Below, in pieces: positions 44,457 through 57,405 of a stretch of DNA of 64,000 nucleotides. The position numbers were made by a program, and so were the translations under genes. The notes beneath the pieces are model-generated. The model was not told the origin of the DNA. It did no database searches and worked only from the letters and a program-made list of their open reading frames with translations. The first letter of the stretch is position 1; every line of letters begins with the position of its first letter. The stretch is from Anagrus nilaparvatae (taxonomy: Eukaryota > Arthropoda > Insecta > Hymenoptera > Mymaridae). Where the stretch lies: contig JAKSXM010000263.1 of the NCBI GenBank assembly GCA_022575985.1, positions 5,622,001 through 5,686,000 on the forward strand. The letters are read 5' to 3'.

Positions 44457-45606
44457 GAATTTTAAAAAATTTAAAAAAAAAATTGATTTTTTTATTTAAT
44501 TGGCTTTATTTTTGTATTTAATCATTATTATTGATTAAAAATCATTAATTTGATTATTTTTTCACTTTTGGTTAAAATCAAACCACAGACATTAATTTTA
44601 ATTTTTTTTCACGTACATACATGAAAAAAAGTAAACATACAATTTAAATTTTTTTTGGACTTGTAATTTTTTTTACTTTTATTTTTTTTAATTGTAAAAG
44701 TTTTTTTAAAACTTTTGTATACTTTAAAATTTGGTTATTAATTTTAAAGTTTTTTAAAAATATTGTAAAATAATTACTTTTAAGATTATAAAAAACTTTG
44801 GATATCAAGGAATCGGGTCAAATAAGGTGTACAATTTAATTAATGAAAAATAAACCATTTTTATTAAAAACAAAAAAATTTAATACAATTTTTTAAATAT
44901 AAATATTATTATAATTATAAATTTTATAAAAATAAATAACTAAACTAAAAATAGATACCGTATTCAAGTTCAGTGACTCAAAATACATAAAGAACGTAAC
45001 AGATAAAAAATTTTAAACACCCGCAAAGAATATTCTCAAAATTCCTATTGCGGGGAACGAGACCATTCTGGGTAAAAAAGGATTTCATACTCGTATTAAT
45101 CCGTCCTAAAAACGCAAATACTCAAAAAAAAATGTTATGGACCTATCATCAGAAAAATATGACTACGAAAAATTCAGGCCAACGCTACATTTTTAACCGA
45201 GGTCGTAAAAATAAAGAATTTCCCATGCCCCACATTAATTGTCATCTGGGGATTCCTTTTTGTATGTCCATGGATAATACATCATTTTTTTCCAATAGTG
45301 GGTCGACAATACATTTTTTATACCGAAGCGCGATCGAAAAAAACGCATTTTCTCCCCGCTGACAAAGATATGGTACATTTTTAACCATGGAAGCAAAAAA
45401 AAAAGAAAGGCCCTATTTTTTTAAATTTTACTTCACTAAGATAAAATATTCCGAGACTTCTATGAATTCGGGGATCAGTTTTAATATGGCTGAACATCAT
45501 TTTCTATCTGTTAGCTAGTGTTTAAAAAAATTTTGAAGCGCGTTATTATATTAAAAATATCCTAATTTAATTTTATTTATTCGGTTATATCAGTTTTGTA
45601 CGAGTT
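44457..45606. other. AT-rich DNA without supportable genes
   Basis: The 104-codon frame at 45048-45362 has no family resemblance. It overlaps a loosely repeated TACATTTTTAACC(G/A)(A/T)GG phrase, so I do not call it a gene. Confidence 0.4.
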
Positions 45607-46320
45607 CCTACTGTTGGAACTTATTATTAGTAGGTGGCAAAAACTCCTTCATACTTAAATTTTGCAATAGATGATTTAGATCGATCACCAGATGGTAAAG
45701 TTTTAGCAATCCATGAGCCATAACTTCTCATTTCTGGATGCCGAAGGTGCATGAAGGGAGTAGGATTAAAATAAATGATACTTTGCGCTAAGATAATTTC
45801 ACTGTAAGAATATACTATATTAAAAATATTTGTAAGGTTTATTAAAGAAAGTTCATGCTAAATTTATATTTTATTTGCAGGGAAATATAATTGTTTCGTG
45901 AATGTAGTATAGTGCTCACTGGTATTATTAAAGCGTTGCTTAAAAAACCCTTTGCTATACAAATGGAATACGCTTTAATAATACCAGTAAGCGCTATACT
46001 ACATTCACCAAACAATTATGTTTTCCTGCAAATAAAATATAAATTTAGCATGAACTTTCTCTAATAAACGATACACATATTTTTAATAAAGTAAACTTTT
46101 TAATTTTAATAAAGTATTCTTACAGTGAAATTATCTTAGCGCAATGTATCAAATCTTTTTATCCTACTCCATCTCCATGCACCTTTGGAATCTAGAAATG
46201 AGAAGTTATGGACCATGGATTGCTAAAACTTTACCATCTATCGATCAATCTAAATCATCTCTTGCAAAATTTATGTATGAAAGAGTTTTTGCTATCCACT
46301 AATAATAAGTTCTTACAGGT
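45607..46320. mobile_element. Foldback element, 0.7 kb
   Basis: The left arm 45607-45935 and right arm 45966-46320 are inverted copies (outer AACTTATTATTAGT, inner ATTCAC-AAACAATTAT and ATACCAGT). A short centre lies at about 45936-45965. The arms show roughly 90% identity by eye. It has no coding frame. Confidence 0.82.
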
Positions 46321-46560
46321 ACTGATACTATACTATATGACTTTGAGATTTTCCTAACACCGTCAAAACCAGAATATGAGTTCTTTAAATAGACTTAATA
46401 TTATAAAAATACAAGATTTTTAAAAATACTTCAGAAAACAATCAGCAGGAGCATTAAGATCTTAAAATTAAAATTATTACCTTATTTTTATTATAACGTA
46501 TTGTGTTTTATTGCTGCTGTGTAGCTTTTTTTTAAGAGACTCGCTATATTCAAGTTCGCA

Positions 46561-46762
46561 TTAGAAAATAATCCTCTGAACACTTTGGACCTCATTCAAA
46601 CACTGCTGTATCTGTTGCAATAAATAAATACATAATAAATATTATTAAAATGTTATTAATTATTCATTAACAAAGTTTAGCTACCTTTTTTTTACTTGTA
46701 TTCACTTGTAAAACAGAGGAAGGATTCATAATTGCTACTGCTAAGGCTAACATGAAAAACAT
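46561..46762 (-). CDS. Possible secreted mini-peptide, two exons
   Basis: Minus-strand exon 46762-46685 starts at ATG and encodes MFFMLALAVAIMNPSSVLQV, then NTSKKK. A 73 bp GT-AG intron leads to exon 46611-46561, encoding IQQCLNEVQSVQRIIF and a stop. The phase is exact. The first 20 residues look like a signal peptide and the predicted mature peptide has about 22 residues with one Cys. AATAAAA lies about 30 bp after the stop. The exons are short enough to arise by chance in AT-rich DNA, so this is only a candidate. No family is recognised. Confidence 0.3.
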
Positions 46763-49470
46763 TGTGTGAAATCTAAAAAATAAAATCTTATAATTATAAA
46801 GTTGATTAAGTAATTACTATAATTACTTTAGTATAATTTGTAAATTTCAAATGATGTTCGATTTTGCCATAAGGGTAATAATCAGATATTATTATTAAAC
46901 AATATTGTTTAACATTTATATAAAAAATTTAAATGAATGAAATTAATGGTTATGTCAAGAAAGCCTAAAAAAGAAGTTAGAATTTAAATTTTTATTGATA
47001 TAAAATTAAAAGGAAAATTAAATATCGGCACATACATATTTTAAAAAAAATTTTTTTCTGTGACCTTGGTAGACGAATCATGACTTTTTGGAGAGAAAAG
47101 GGCTTAAATATATATATCCTAATAAAGGAGGAAGGGTGCATTAATTTAGAAGAGTTTGGATTCAGAGACTTAAAAAAACGATCAGCCCTAGGGTCAAATT
47201 TGGGTTAGGTACTTAATAAAAGAATATTAATTTAGGGAATAATTTTTAAACCCTGTTTAAACTATAATTTTCCATGCTTAATAATCTGAAATAACGATCA
47301 CTATTGTCGATTGGATAGCCTTGAAAATATGATTTATTTGCCCTAGATATTTAAAATAATTTTAGAAGTTTAAGAGTTTACTCAGTTCAAGCTTAATCAA
47401 ACAAGATTATTTAATCATCACCTACTGCTGATCTGACGTACACTCTGAATTTAATTCGTGCATTTTGCTCATGATTAATAAATAGATTGATTTGAAATAT
47501 AATTGGTGTATGAAATTCTATGCTTTTACATGCATCTAGAAGTATACATACATTTATGTTAACATGCATGAAACTACTTTTTCTCCAAATTAATAATTAG
47601 TTGAAATTCAGGTATAATAGTTTATCTGATACAAAAATAATTTTGATATTATGTAAATATAATATTATAAAATGAAGGTAAATAGTGTTACTTCTGAAAA
47701 GAGTAAACATTTTTTTTATATATTTTTTTTTTAACAACTTTTGAACTCGTTTTGAACTAAAGATAAAAATATTTTTTCATTCTTTCAAAATTATACCTTT
47801 TTCATATATAAAAAAATCAAGCCGGTATCCACGAGCATAACAAATTTTCAAACCTTTCTACTTTTATTTTAGTAGTTATAATATAGTTTATTATTATATT
47901 TATTATTATATTGATACTCTCTAATACAACAAAATACGCTTTAATTTTTTTTTTCAGTTTGAAAAAAAACGTAAAAAAAAAATTCCCCCGTTCAGCATAA
48001 TGCAATTATTAAACTTCGCTTAACGTGAAATTTGGGGCATTTTTTATTTTTCTGCCTTGGTCACAATGTATGTTACTTCCGTCTTTAATTTAATTTAATT
48101 TTTAGCAACATGACAAATTTGAATAAATAAGAAATTTTTAAAAAAACTAATTTTTTATCGCAAGCGTCAAGGTTTAATTGCATGTAAAAAAATAAATTTA
48201 AAATAATACTTAGAAAAAATAAAATTAAAAAAAAAAAAACTTACGAAGTTTTTCGGATGTTATCTCCCCTGTCTTGAATTTAAGATCAAAAACCTGCATA
48301 TCTAAATTTTTATGAAAAATGAGATTTTTATATGGGCTTAATTCATCGCGAAATTATCTATCAGATGGTGCAAATAATTTTTTCTTATTACTTGTAATTT
48401 GCGAAATCGCATGGCTCATCTACATGGCTATATTGATAAAAATGGTACATGTATTTAAAAAAAAAATACAGGAAGAAATGGCTCATCTAAAGATTTTTGT
48501 TGTGAGTTGTTTCTAAATCCGTCGCAAACAAATTTGACTTTAAAATAAATCCGCTTGCCGTAACTGTCATTAAGGAAATAAAATTCCGAATTCACATATG
48601 AATTTATAAATTTTCGCCTTATTTATCTTAACAAATTTGAAAAATTATTTAAACAGTTCTCCCTTTTATAAACTGTAGCGATGATAGTCAAATGTTAGTT
48701 GACCTTGAAAAAGCCGGTTGCTTGCTCACGATTTTCGGCGAATAAAGTAAGTTATAAATACTTTTTAAAATAAAATTATTTTAATTAATTTAATTAATCT
48801 ATTAATTTAAGCAATTAATTTTTTTTAAATAAATAATAAATAATACTCAAATTTTTAAAAAAAATATCTAATTTTTGAAAGTTACATTAGAGTAGAATAA
48901 AATTATAATTTGTAAGTTATTGTAAATTAATGCAAGTATAAATTGTGGCCGATAAACAATTTATATTAATAATAACAATAATTGGAATTCGAGTTAATAT
49001 AATTTGAACAAAAAATGAAGCTGGTATAATTAATTGTTAAAAGCGCAAAAATTATTTTATTTAAGCATAGGTAAGTATAATTCAGTTATTTACTTACGAC
49101 TCTGTAAGATCTTGTCCTTCTTTTTTGGCATGATAATTATGTGGTTCAAACCAGAGACACTCTTACAATTTTTTCCATTTCAAATTATTTATAAAAAAAG
49201 ATTTGGAACAATATTAGCATAAGACACAGAATGAAAATCACCAGAATCTTTATTCACTTTATTAATCTTTTTTGATATTCACGTTATTTTATAAAACTAT
49301 TATTTTAATCAAATTTTAATGTTTACACAAATCAAACAAAATTTTTTTTTTTTTCAATTAATAAAAAAAGTATTAATTGAGATGCTATGCGTCCTGGTTA
49401 TGCGTTGACTCATCACTGACCTAGCACAAGTTATAAGCACACCAATGATGTAATAATTTTTTAGATTGTG
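46763..49470. other. Long AT-rich stretch without supportable genes
   Basis: Scattered 60-65 codon frames (47817, 48319, 49034) have no recognisable motifs. No large repeat was detected by eye. Confidence 0.4.
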
Positions 49471-49478
49471 TGCGTGCG

Positions 49479-49506
49479 TATATATAAGGGCTGACTGCAT
49501 TTCAGT
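49479..49506 (+). promoter_or_regulatory. Core-promoter-like TATA plus initiator
   Basis: TATATATAAG starts at 49479, and TTCAGT, the arthropod initiator form (TCAGT), lies at 49501-49506. The spacing is about 25 bp, as expected. It lies 380 bp upstream of the cyclin T-like exon. A short open frame starting MTLKKCGTAM begins near 49580. Confidence 0.4.
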
Positions 49507-49859
49507 AGATACTGTAAGTAGATATAGTCGATTTTGATCAGACTTATCTTTCTTTTTAGGTGCGGGACGGTCTCAAAAAATGACTCTCAAAAAATGTGGA
49601 ACCGCCATGACCTATCTTAAAACACTCGTCGCTTCTAGTTGTGCTCGTATATGAGATAGATAAAGGTCGCTTATCTTTATTGTGTTCAATTGTTGTTTTT
49701 TAAAATATCGTTAATAATTTTCATTTTATTTTAAAAAAGTTTGATTTTAGCAAGCCTGAATTTTAGTCTTGTACAAAGTGTAAATTTTTATTGTTCTTAT
49801 TAGTGAGTGAAAGTGTTAAATAATATTTAGAACATTAAATTGAAGGTGAACTTTTAATT

Positions 49860-49958
49860 ATGGAAAATCAAGCCGACCAAAATATAATTTAATAGTGAAA
49901 ACAAGAAACATGATGATAGGTGGTATTTTTCGAAGTTAGACGAACTATCGATTAAAAG
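49860..49958 (+). pseudogene. Exon resembling the start of cyclin T
   Basis: ATG at 49860 opens MENQADQNII and then stops. One extra base in the T-run near 49889 would account for the shift into a frame reading SENKKHDDRWYFSKLDEL, which ends at a GT donor (49959). Cyclin T proteins, partners of CDK9 in P-TEFb, start with a D/N-x-x-W-Y-F-x-x-x-x-L segment before the cyclin box. The following PSRR-G motif is poorly kept and no cyclin-box exon was found downstream. It could be a duplicated first exon, a decayed gene, or the real first exon with an assembly error. Confidence 0.33.
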
Positions 49959-50079
49959 GTGAATATTTTTTTAATATAATAAAATTCTAATTCATAGTTT
50001 TAGTTTCATTTTATTAATAATTATTAATGTAAAAAAAAAAATTGGCTAAATTTCTTTAAAACAAGGCATCAATTTTACC

Positions 50080-50330
50080 CTAATGATTCAAGTACCACCA
50101 AACTAATTGGCATAAAACCAGTATCAAAATGACATAAGCTATAAATTTTCTGCTCAACTATCGTAATTCTTGAGATATTTAATTTTTAGTGTTTTTGAAC
50201 TTGATAAAATTTCTTAAAATTAAAAAAAAAATTGAAATATCTCGAGAGTATTCTTACATATTCCCTTAAATTTTTATTCAAAACGGAGGTATCTTTGAAA
50301 TTTTATAAAATATTTTTGAAGCTGGTAAAA
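50080..50330 (+). repeat. Diverged copy of the Helitron internal repeat
   Basis: It matches 40860-41110 and 41230-41500 (GACATAAGC, TTTTTAGTGTTTTTGAACTTG, AAAACGGAGGTATCTTTGAA). Confidence 0.65.
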
Positions 50331-50409
50331 AAATTTTTTTTAATTTTTTTATTTTTTAATAAAAAATTTTTTAACAATTTTATACCAAATAAATGGGAAA
50401 CTAATATTT

Positions 50410-50970
50410 GGTTTTAAATTTAAATTAGCTTTTATATGGTCCTTGTTATATTTTTCTAAAATTTTCTTCATAAAAATACGATATCTGCCAGATTTCATGA
50501 AATCTCTTTTATATATCGCAATATAATACTTATTTTTCGCTACGAATAATATAGTATAAAAATAATGAAAATACTGATGTTATCAACATTTCATCGCATT
50601 TCCGAGGAAAAAATATGTAAATAACTCTTATGAATACTATCCAGAATTTTTTTTTTTGAAAACTGCGAAACATTAAACACTGGTTCCCTGAAAATTTGGA
50701 CCCTAAAAAATGAAATAATTGGATTTTTCTCCGATAAAGCGTCGTCAAATGTTAAAACAATTACTTAATTCAGATTGTTCGGGAAAATTTATAGAGAATT
50801 CGTTTTTTAATTCAGTTCATAAGATCATTTGAATCTATTAGAAAAATACCAAGTCTATGAATTTAAAAAAAAACCCAATATTTAATACTTGAGCTGCTCT
50901 AAGATGTTGAAAATTGAAAATTTGTATTTGTTGATCTTAAATATACACACCAAAACATAAAGATTGTTTT
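50410..50970. repeat. Partial copy of the giant palindrome family
   Basis: The stretch around 50680-50705 (GGTTCCCTGAAAATTTGGACC) and its flanks match, in reverse, the centre of the palindrome at 55700-56460. It lacks the MITE found at 55972-56209, so it shows that family's empty site. Confidence 0.65.
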
Positions 50971-51250
50971 TAATACTACTTTCTATTAAATTTTAAATTT
51001 AATATTTTAAAAATATTAAATTTAAAAATAAATCTTATCAAACTATTTAATTTCATTTTTAATCTTTTTGTTTTTGTTTTTCCAGGCAAAAGATTTTTTT
51101 CCGAAAAAAATATTTTGAATTGATTTAACATTCATTTTAATTACAAATTATTAAGGTTATGAGTGTGTATATTTGTTTATTTTTTCGAGTTTTGCAATCG
51201 CGGAAATAAAAAAGCTTATAAATATTAACTGAACATAAATATTAACTATA

Positions 51251-51680
51251 ACTAAAAAAGCTTATAAATAAATTTATAATGCAATGACTTATTACAGATC
51301 CATACTATGTATTCAAATCAAGATATGCATAGATTTAAATGTAATTTTGCCTTAATAAAAAACGATTTTATTTATGATTTTAAGATTTTTAGCAGTTTTT
51401 GGCCAAAAAACGGTTTTTAACTCAAGCTACTGTGCTATTATGCACCAAAAATGTTGAAAATATTTAAAATATGATAAAAATATAAAATAAATTAAATTTT
51501 CCAGGCGTATAAAACATACAAATCCAAAAAAAAATTTTTTTAATTTTTTCGAAAAAAATGGTTCTTGTTTGCAGGCAAAATTACATTTAAACATGTGCAT
51601 ATTTTGATTTGAATACATAGTATGGATCTCTAAGAAGTCATTGCATCATAAATTTGCCCTAATTTATAAGCTTTTTTAGT
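51251..51680. mobile_element. Foldback element, 0.43 kb
   Basis: ACTAAAAAAGCTTATAAA at the left and its complement at the right end define the element. The arms include CATACTATGTATTCAAATCA, and the centre is near 51450. No gene is present. Confidence 0.8.
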
Positions 51681-51731
51681 TGAAAACATCAAAAAATGCA
51701 CACTAAAAAAAATTCACGTTCTTAGGGTTGC

Positions 51732-52968
51732 AGCGTCTACTATCGGTTTAAAAACGATAGAGACCTCCCGTAAATTGCTAATATCTCGGTCAAAAATAGT
51801 CGTAATTAATTCGGGTAAAAAACAAATTGAGTGAAATTTATCCATCTACTCCTATACAGAAGAATATGATTGTAAGTTTTTTTAAAAAAGAGTTACGGCA
51901 AGAAATAGGTGAAAAAACTGTGATTCCTATGATTTTTTTTCATGGTCATTTTCAACGGTCGATTTTTTATACTAAAAATTAATATTTTTTGATGAAAATT
52001 TAACTGTGGTTTCTTTGACTCTTTTACTTCTTGGGGCCGTTGGAATTTTTAGAAAATATTGATAAAATATAGATTTATAACCCTTCAAACTTTTTTTATC
52101 AAAATTAGTTCAAATTATCGTATCGATAAGTTTTTTTTTAATTGATAGGTATTGATCACTAGATTGTAATTCTGAATTTCCTGCACGTAGGTTTGCTAGT
52201 TTGATAACAGCATCAAAAAAATAAACGAATTTTGATGAAAAGAATTTTAATTATTAGTCTCAGCATTGTTTTAATTGAAAGAAAGAAAAAAAAATGTAAA
52301 TATGAGCTACCCGCTGTGATGCGCTGCACGAAATTCTACCTGACCTTTAGAAAACTTTTGTCTAAAAGAATAGATATATTTTTTTTACAATTATTGAAAC
52401 CATAATTTATGAAAACAATGCTGAGACTAATAATTAAAATTCTTTTCATCAAAATTCGTTTATTTTTTTTATGCTGTTATCAAACTAGCAAATCCACGTG
52501 CAAGAAATTCAGAATTTACAATCTAGTGATCAATACCTATCGATTAAAAAAAAAAACTCATCGATACGATAATTTTAACCGATTTTGATAAAAATAGTTT
52601 GAAGGGCTATAAATCTATATTTTATGAATATTTTTTAAAAATTCCAACGGCCCCAGGAAGCGAAAGAGTCAAAGAACCCACAGTTAAATTTTCATCAAAA
52701 ATTATTAATTTTTAGTATAAAAAATCTACCCTTGAAAATGGCCATTAAAAAAAAACTTGATAATCACAGTTTTTTCACCTATTTATTGCTGTAACTATTT
52801 TTTTAAAATATTTACAATCTTAGGCTTCTGTATGGCCTATGGGAGTACATGAATAAATTTCACTCAATTTTTTTTTTACCCGAATCTATTACGACTATTA
52901 TTGACCGAGATATTAGCAATTAACGGAAGGTCTCTATCGTTTTAAAAACCGATAGTATGTGCGGGGGC
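51732..52968. mobile_element. Foldback element, 1.24 kb
   Basis: The arms 51732-52275 and 52400-52968 are inverted copies (ACTATCGGTTT outer, TTTTGATGAAAAGAATTTTA inner) with moderate divergence. The unpaired centre is about 120 bp and contains GCTACCCGCTGTGATGCGC. No coding frame is present. Confidence 0.85.
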
Positions 52969-54140
52969 GTAGAAACACATACATACAAAATTTTACATCC
53001 AAATACATACTATCATTTGTAAAAAATCTGATAAACTCATTAAAAACGTGTTTTTTTTTTTTTGTGAAATATCGATTTTTGAAAATTTGGTAAAAAAGGT
53101 CTAAACTTTAGCCGCTTATAACTCGGTCCCAGTGCGTCTAACTGCAAATTTACTAATTGATCATTTTTGTAGGAAATTGTCTTAGCTAAAACTTTTTTTT
53201 ATTTTTGTTTATTTTTTTAATTATTTGCGAAAAACCGTTTTGCCCCAACTGGGTTAGAGTGTCCGAATTTGTTTCCCCTTTCAAATTAACCCAAAACCAG
53301 CACATTCCATAACTTTTTTTTTCTAGAGGATTTTTGTCTATGTCGAGACCTTTATTCAATGGACTAATAAAATATATTTAATATGTTTTTTTCACTAATA
53401 ACTTTCCATAACATCTTTTTAAAAAGTAAAATTTTGTATTTAAAAAAAATAAATAAAGTCTTTGAATCTTTCGTTTATTTTTCTTTACGGGAATGCAATT
53501 AAAAATAACATCTTTATAAAGTATTTAAAAAACACGTTTTCAAAATATAAAAATATTATAAAATATAAAAATATAAAAACATTATAATTTATTCTTTTGT
53601 CTCCGGAGTAAGTCAGTCGCGTGCCGTCGAATAATTTATAATTATGATGAGATAGAATTTATGCGCCACTCTATTGTTCGATTCAACGTGTTTTTGGTAA
53701 TTTTTGGTGTTGTACATTTAAATTATTAATATGTAGTAATTTTTGATGTTGCTAAGATAATCAAAAAATATTTAATTTTCTGCTATATTACTGCGCCATT
53801 TATGGTGCCGTATGAATATAGCAGAATTAATGTAATCAAGACCAAAAATAAAATTTCTTTTTACGAGAATAAAAATATCTTGGTTATACGTTTTTCAACC
53901 CACTAAACACGAATCTGGACTCCATTTTGCAAATTTTGCTAGCAATTTTCGGTTATTAACAAATTAATGCAAAATTGGACAGAAATCAAGCTGTTAAATT
54001 AACTGTAGGTAACGAATTATAAATTCCCAAAACGAAAATCGTATTTTTTTTATTTTAGGCTATTAAACCTGAATTCAGTAAATTCAACCCATTGTTTAAA
54101 CAATTAATTAAATTGTATACAAATTGTTTAAACGCAAAAA
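52969..54140. other. AT-rich DNA without genes
   Basis: Nothing beyond simple runs. A GC-containing patch at 53600-53635 is isolated. Confidence 0.4.
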
Positions 54141-54630
54141 TTAGAATATTTAAATAGACGAAATTTAACTTTATTTAACTGCATTAAAATATTAATAAAA
54201 TATTCAAATGATTTTTTCACCATATTTACAAAATATTTATAAATTTATATTAATTTTTTAAAAATAAAAATAAATAGTAATTATTTACTAGCCACCTGGA
54301 CCACACGCAGTGCTGACCTTTAGATTTCAATAGAATTTATTAGATCCTGCAGTAGCCGGAATCTTCAAAATTTAAAAAAAAAATATATTATAATAATATA
54401 TTTTTATGTCTTCAATTTTTAGGATTGTTTTTTAAGATAAATCTAATTGTCAGCACTGCGAAGGGTCCAGGTGGCTATAGTAAATAATTTCTATTTATTT
54501 GTATTTTTTAAAAATTAATATTAATTTATAAACATTTTGTAAATATTGTGAAAAAATCATTTGCATATTTTATTAATATTTTAATGACTTAAACAAACAG
54601 TTGAATTTCGTCGAATTTAAATATTCTAAT
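54141..54630. mobile_element. Foldback element with AGCCACCTGGACC inner repeats
   Basis: TTAGAATATTTAAAT at the left is mirrored at 54616-54630. The inner inverted pair (AGCCACCTGGACC...CAGTGCTGAC and complement) is GC-richer. The centre is near 54385. Confidence 0.8.
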
Positions 54631-55971
54631 GAAAAAATAAAGAAATAAAGAATACAGTTTTTAATTTTTATATAAATTTTTTATTAACAAATTTTATGTA
54701 CAATTTTTGTTAATAGGCTGGGTACTGTAGAAGACGCGACTTTTGAGGTTATGTTTGTTTCACTTCTTAAGTTGGTACGAAAAAAGCGCGAAAAGACTAC
54801 TGCGGAATAAGGTATGGTTTCCGGCCCCAGCATATTTTTCGCATTTTTTTGGCTCAATTTGATGATATATGATAAAAAATAAGATTGCGAAGGTCGGCAC
54901 CCCCCCACCCCCCCTGCGTTACCCCTGGGGGGTTGAAACGTGTTTTTCACTAAAAATTAATATCTCCGGGCCGAATCATCCGATTGGGACGTGGTTGGTA
55001 TCAAAATTTTTGTTTTGAAAAAATACACCAAAAAAAAATTTTTTTTTTTTATTTTTGAACTCATTTTGAGGTTCAAAACTTCGAAAAACCTCATTTTTGG
55101 CTTTTTTGACGGTCTAAAAATTGAGATATCTCAGGATAGAGGAAAAACTCCTTTTTTTCGCGCTCAGGGGAACTTTGTCTAAGACTACTTTTCAAAATTC
55201 CGTCGGAAAAATGGCAACTTTTACGGTGCGTTAATCGCAATTGACGATTATGTAAAAAAATCGTGTTTTATTTTTTGCTTGTTTTATCATACCATCTAAT
55301 ATTTTATTTTAAATCTAAAATTAGCTTTTTTATGGTCTTTTTTATGTTTTTCTCATAATTTTTTCATAAAAAAACGATATTTCACCTATACTCTACCAAA
55401 GAACTTCATTTATTTCATGAAATCTCTTTTAATTTTCGCAATAATCAATAGGATGATCATCTTTTTGAAAAAAAAAAAAATTGAAGGCACACCTTACTGA
55501 TACCTTTCTTTGTGTATCTTAGACCATATAAAGTGATAAATAACCTAGGTATAGAAAAATTTTTGTTCGCCGCATAGTTTTTTTTGAGTTGACAGCCTCA
55601 GAATCACGTTTTTTCAATATGTATTTAAAAAAACCAATTTTGGAATTTTTTTGTTATAAATTAAAATTATTTTTTAAATGATGGATTTATGTTTTTTCAC
55701 TTTTCTTACATTGACAATTCACTAAAAAGAGTATATTTAAGACCAAAGAATACAAATTTTCAATTTTCAACGTCTTGGAGCAGTTTAAATGTTAGATATT
55801 GGGTTTTTTAATAATTCATCAACTGGGGATTTTTCTAACAGATTAAAATGATGTTAAAAACTGGACTAAAAACATACTTCGTTTTAATTTTTCCTGTACA
55901 ATCTAAATTCACTATTCATTTTAACATTTAACGACGCTTTATAAGAGAAAAATTCATTTTTTTAGTTTTTA

Positions 55972-56209
55972 CACGGAGAAAAATAACTGTTAAAAATAAC
56001 CAAAATTGCTGGTTATGTTTACATTATAAAGTTTTGTTATTTTATGTTCAAATATTTTGTAAATATAACCATGTTTATAGTTAGAATTACAATATTCTGA
56101 CTTCAAATTTGTAAAATTTACAAATTTTTTTTGTAATTAAAACTAACCCCGTTTTACTAAAATTAACCTTGTAAAATATACAAAATATTTTTCTCCGAGT
56201 AGGGCCCCA
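55972..56209. mobile_element. Tc1/mariner-type MITE at the palindrome centre
   Basis: The ends CACGGAGAAAAATA and TATTTTTCTCCGAG are flanked by TA on each side (55970-55971, 56210-56211). The related sequence at about 50700-50730 lacks it and reads straight through one TA. It is 238 bp and non-coding. Confidence 0.88.
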
Positions 56210-57405
56210 ATTTTCAGGGAGCCAATGTTTAAAGTTTCGCATTTTTTAAGAAAAAATTTTCTGAATAATATTTGCAATTTTTACTTATATTTTTTTTCCT
56301 CAGGAATTCGATGAAACCTTGATAAAATCATTTGAATCTGCTAGGAAAATCCCAAGAGTATGAATTTAAAAAACCCCAATATTTACCTTTTGAGCTGCTT
56401 CAAGAAGTTGAAAACTGAAAATTTGTGATTTTTGGTCATGTATATAAAGAAAAGGGAGTATACTCTTTTTAGTAAATTGTGAATGCAAAATAAGTGAAAA
56501 AACATAAATCCATCATTTAGAATAATTTTAATTTATAAAAATATAATTCAGAAATCGGTTTTTTTTAAACATCGAAAAAACGTGATTTTGAGTCTTCCAA
56601 CTAAAGAAAAAAAATATAGGGCAAGCAAAATATTTACTGTTTCTCACTTCTTCGTCACTTTCTATGGTCTAAGGAACCCAAAGAAATGTAACAGGAAGGT
56701 GTGCGTTTAATTTTGTTCTTTAAAAAGTTGATCATCCTAAGCGCAATCTTTCTGCGGATTTTCCATATAATAGTTAAAAATGAGGTTTTATGTTCAAATA
56801 ATTATATATTTCAATTTGTTAATTAATTAAATTTATCGTTATTTATGAACTAATTTAATACATATTTTAAGAATAAATAACTTTCTTCAAAATAATTATT
56901 TATAATAAAAGTGTTAGTATTTTAATTATTATTAATAAGGAAAATAGATATTATTTGCCAAAATTAAAAGAGATTTCATGAAATAAATGAAGTCCTTTGG
57001 TAGAGTATAGGTGAAATATCGTTTTTTTATGAAAAAATTATGAGAAAAACATAAAAAAGACCATAAAAAAGCTAATTTTAGATTTAAAATAAAATATTAG
57101 ATGGTATGATAAAACAAGCAAAAAATAAAACACGATTTTTTTACATAATCGTCAATTGCGAGTGACGCACCGTAAAAGTTGCCATTTTTCCGACGGAATT
57201 TTGAAAAGTAGTCTTAGACAAAGTTCCCCTGAGCGCGAAAAAAAGGAGTTTTTCCTCTATCCTGAGATTTCTCAATTTTTAGACCGTCAAAAAAGCCAAA
57301 AATGAGGTTTTTCAAAGTTTTGAACCTCAAAATGAGTTCAAAAATAAAAAAAAAAATTTTTTTTTGGTGTATTTTTTCAAAACAAAAATTTTGATACCAA
57401 CCACG

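Noticed and set aside
45048..45362. 104-codon frame
   Set aside because: No recognisable domain, no neighbouring signals, and internal repeated phrases suggest non-coding DNA.
54684..54950. 88-codon minus-strand frame, with a near twin at 62564-62770 and related frames at 54991-55182 and 57214-57429
   Set aside because: These are copies of palindrome-arm sequence read in corresponding frames; their similarity comes from the inverted repeat, not from a conserved gene.
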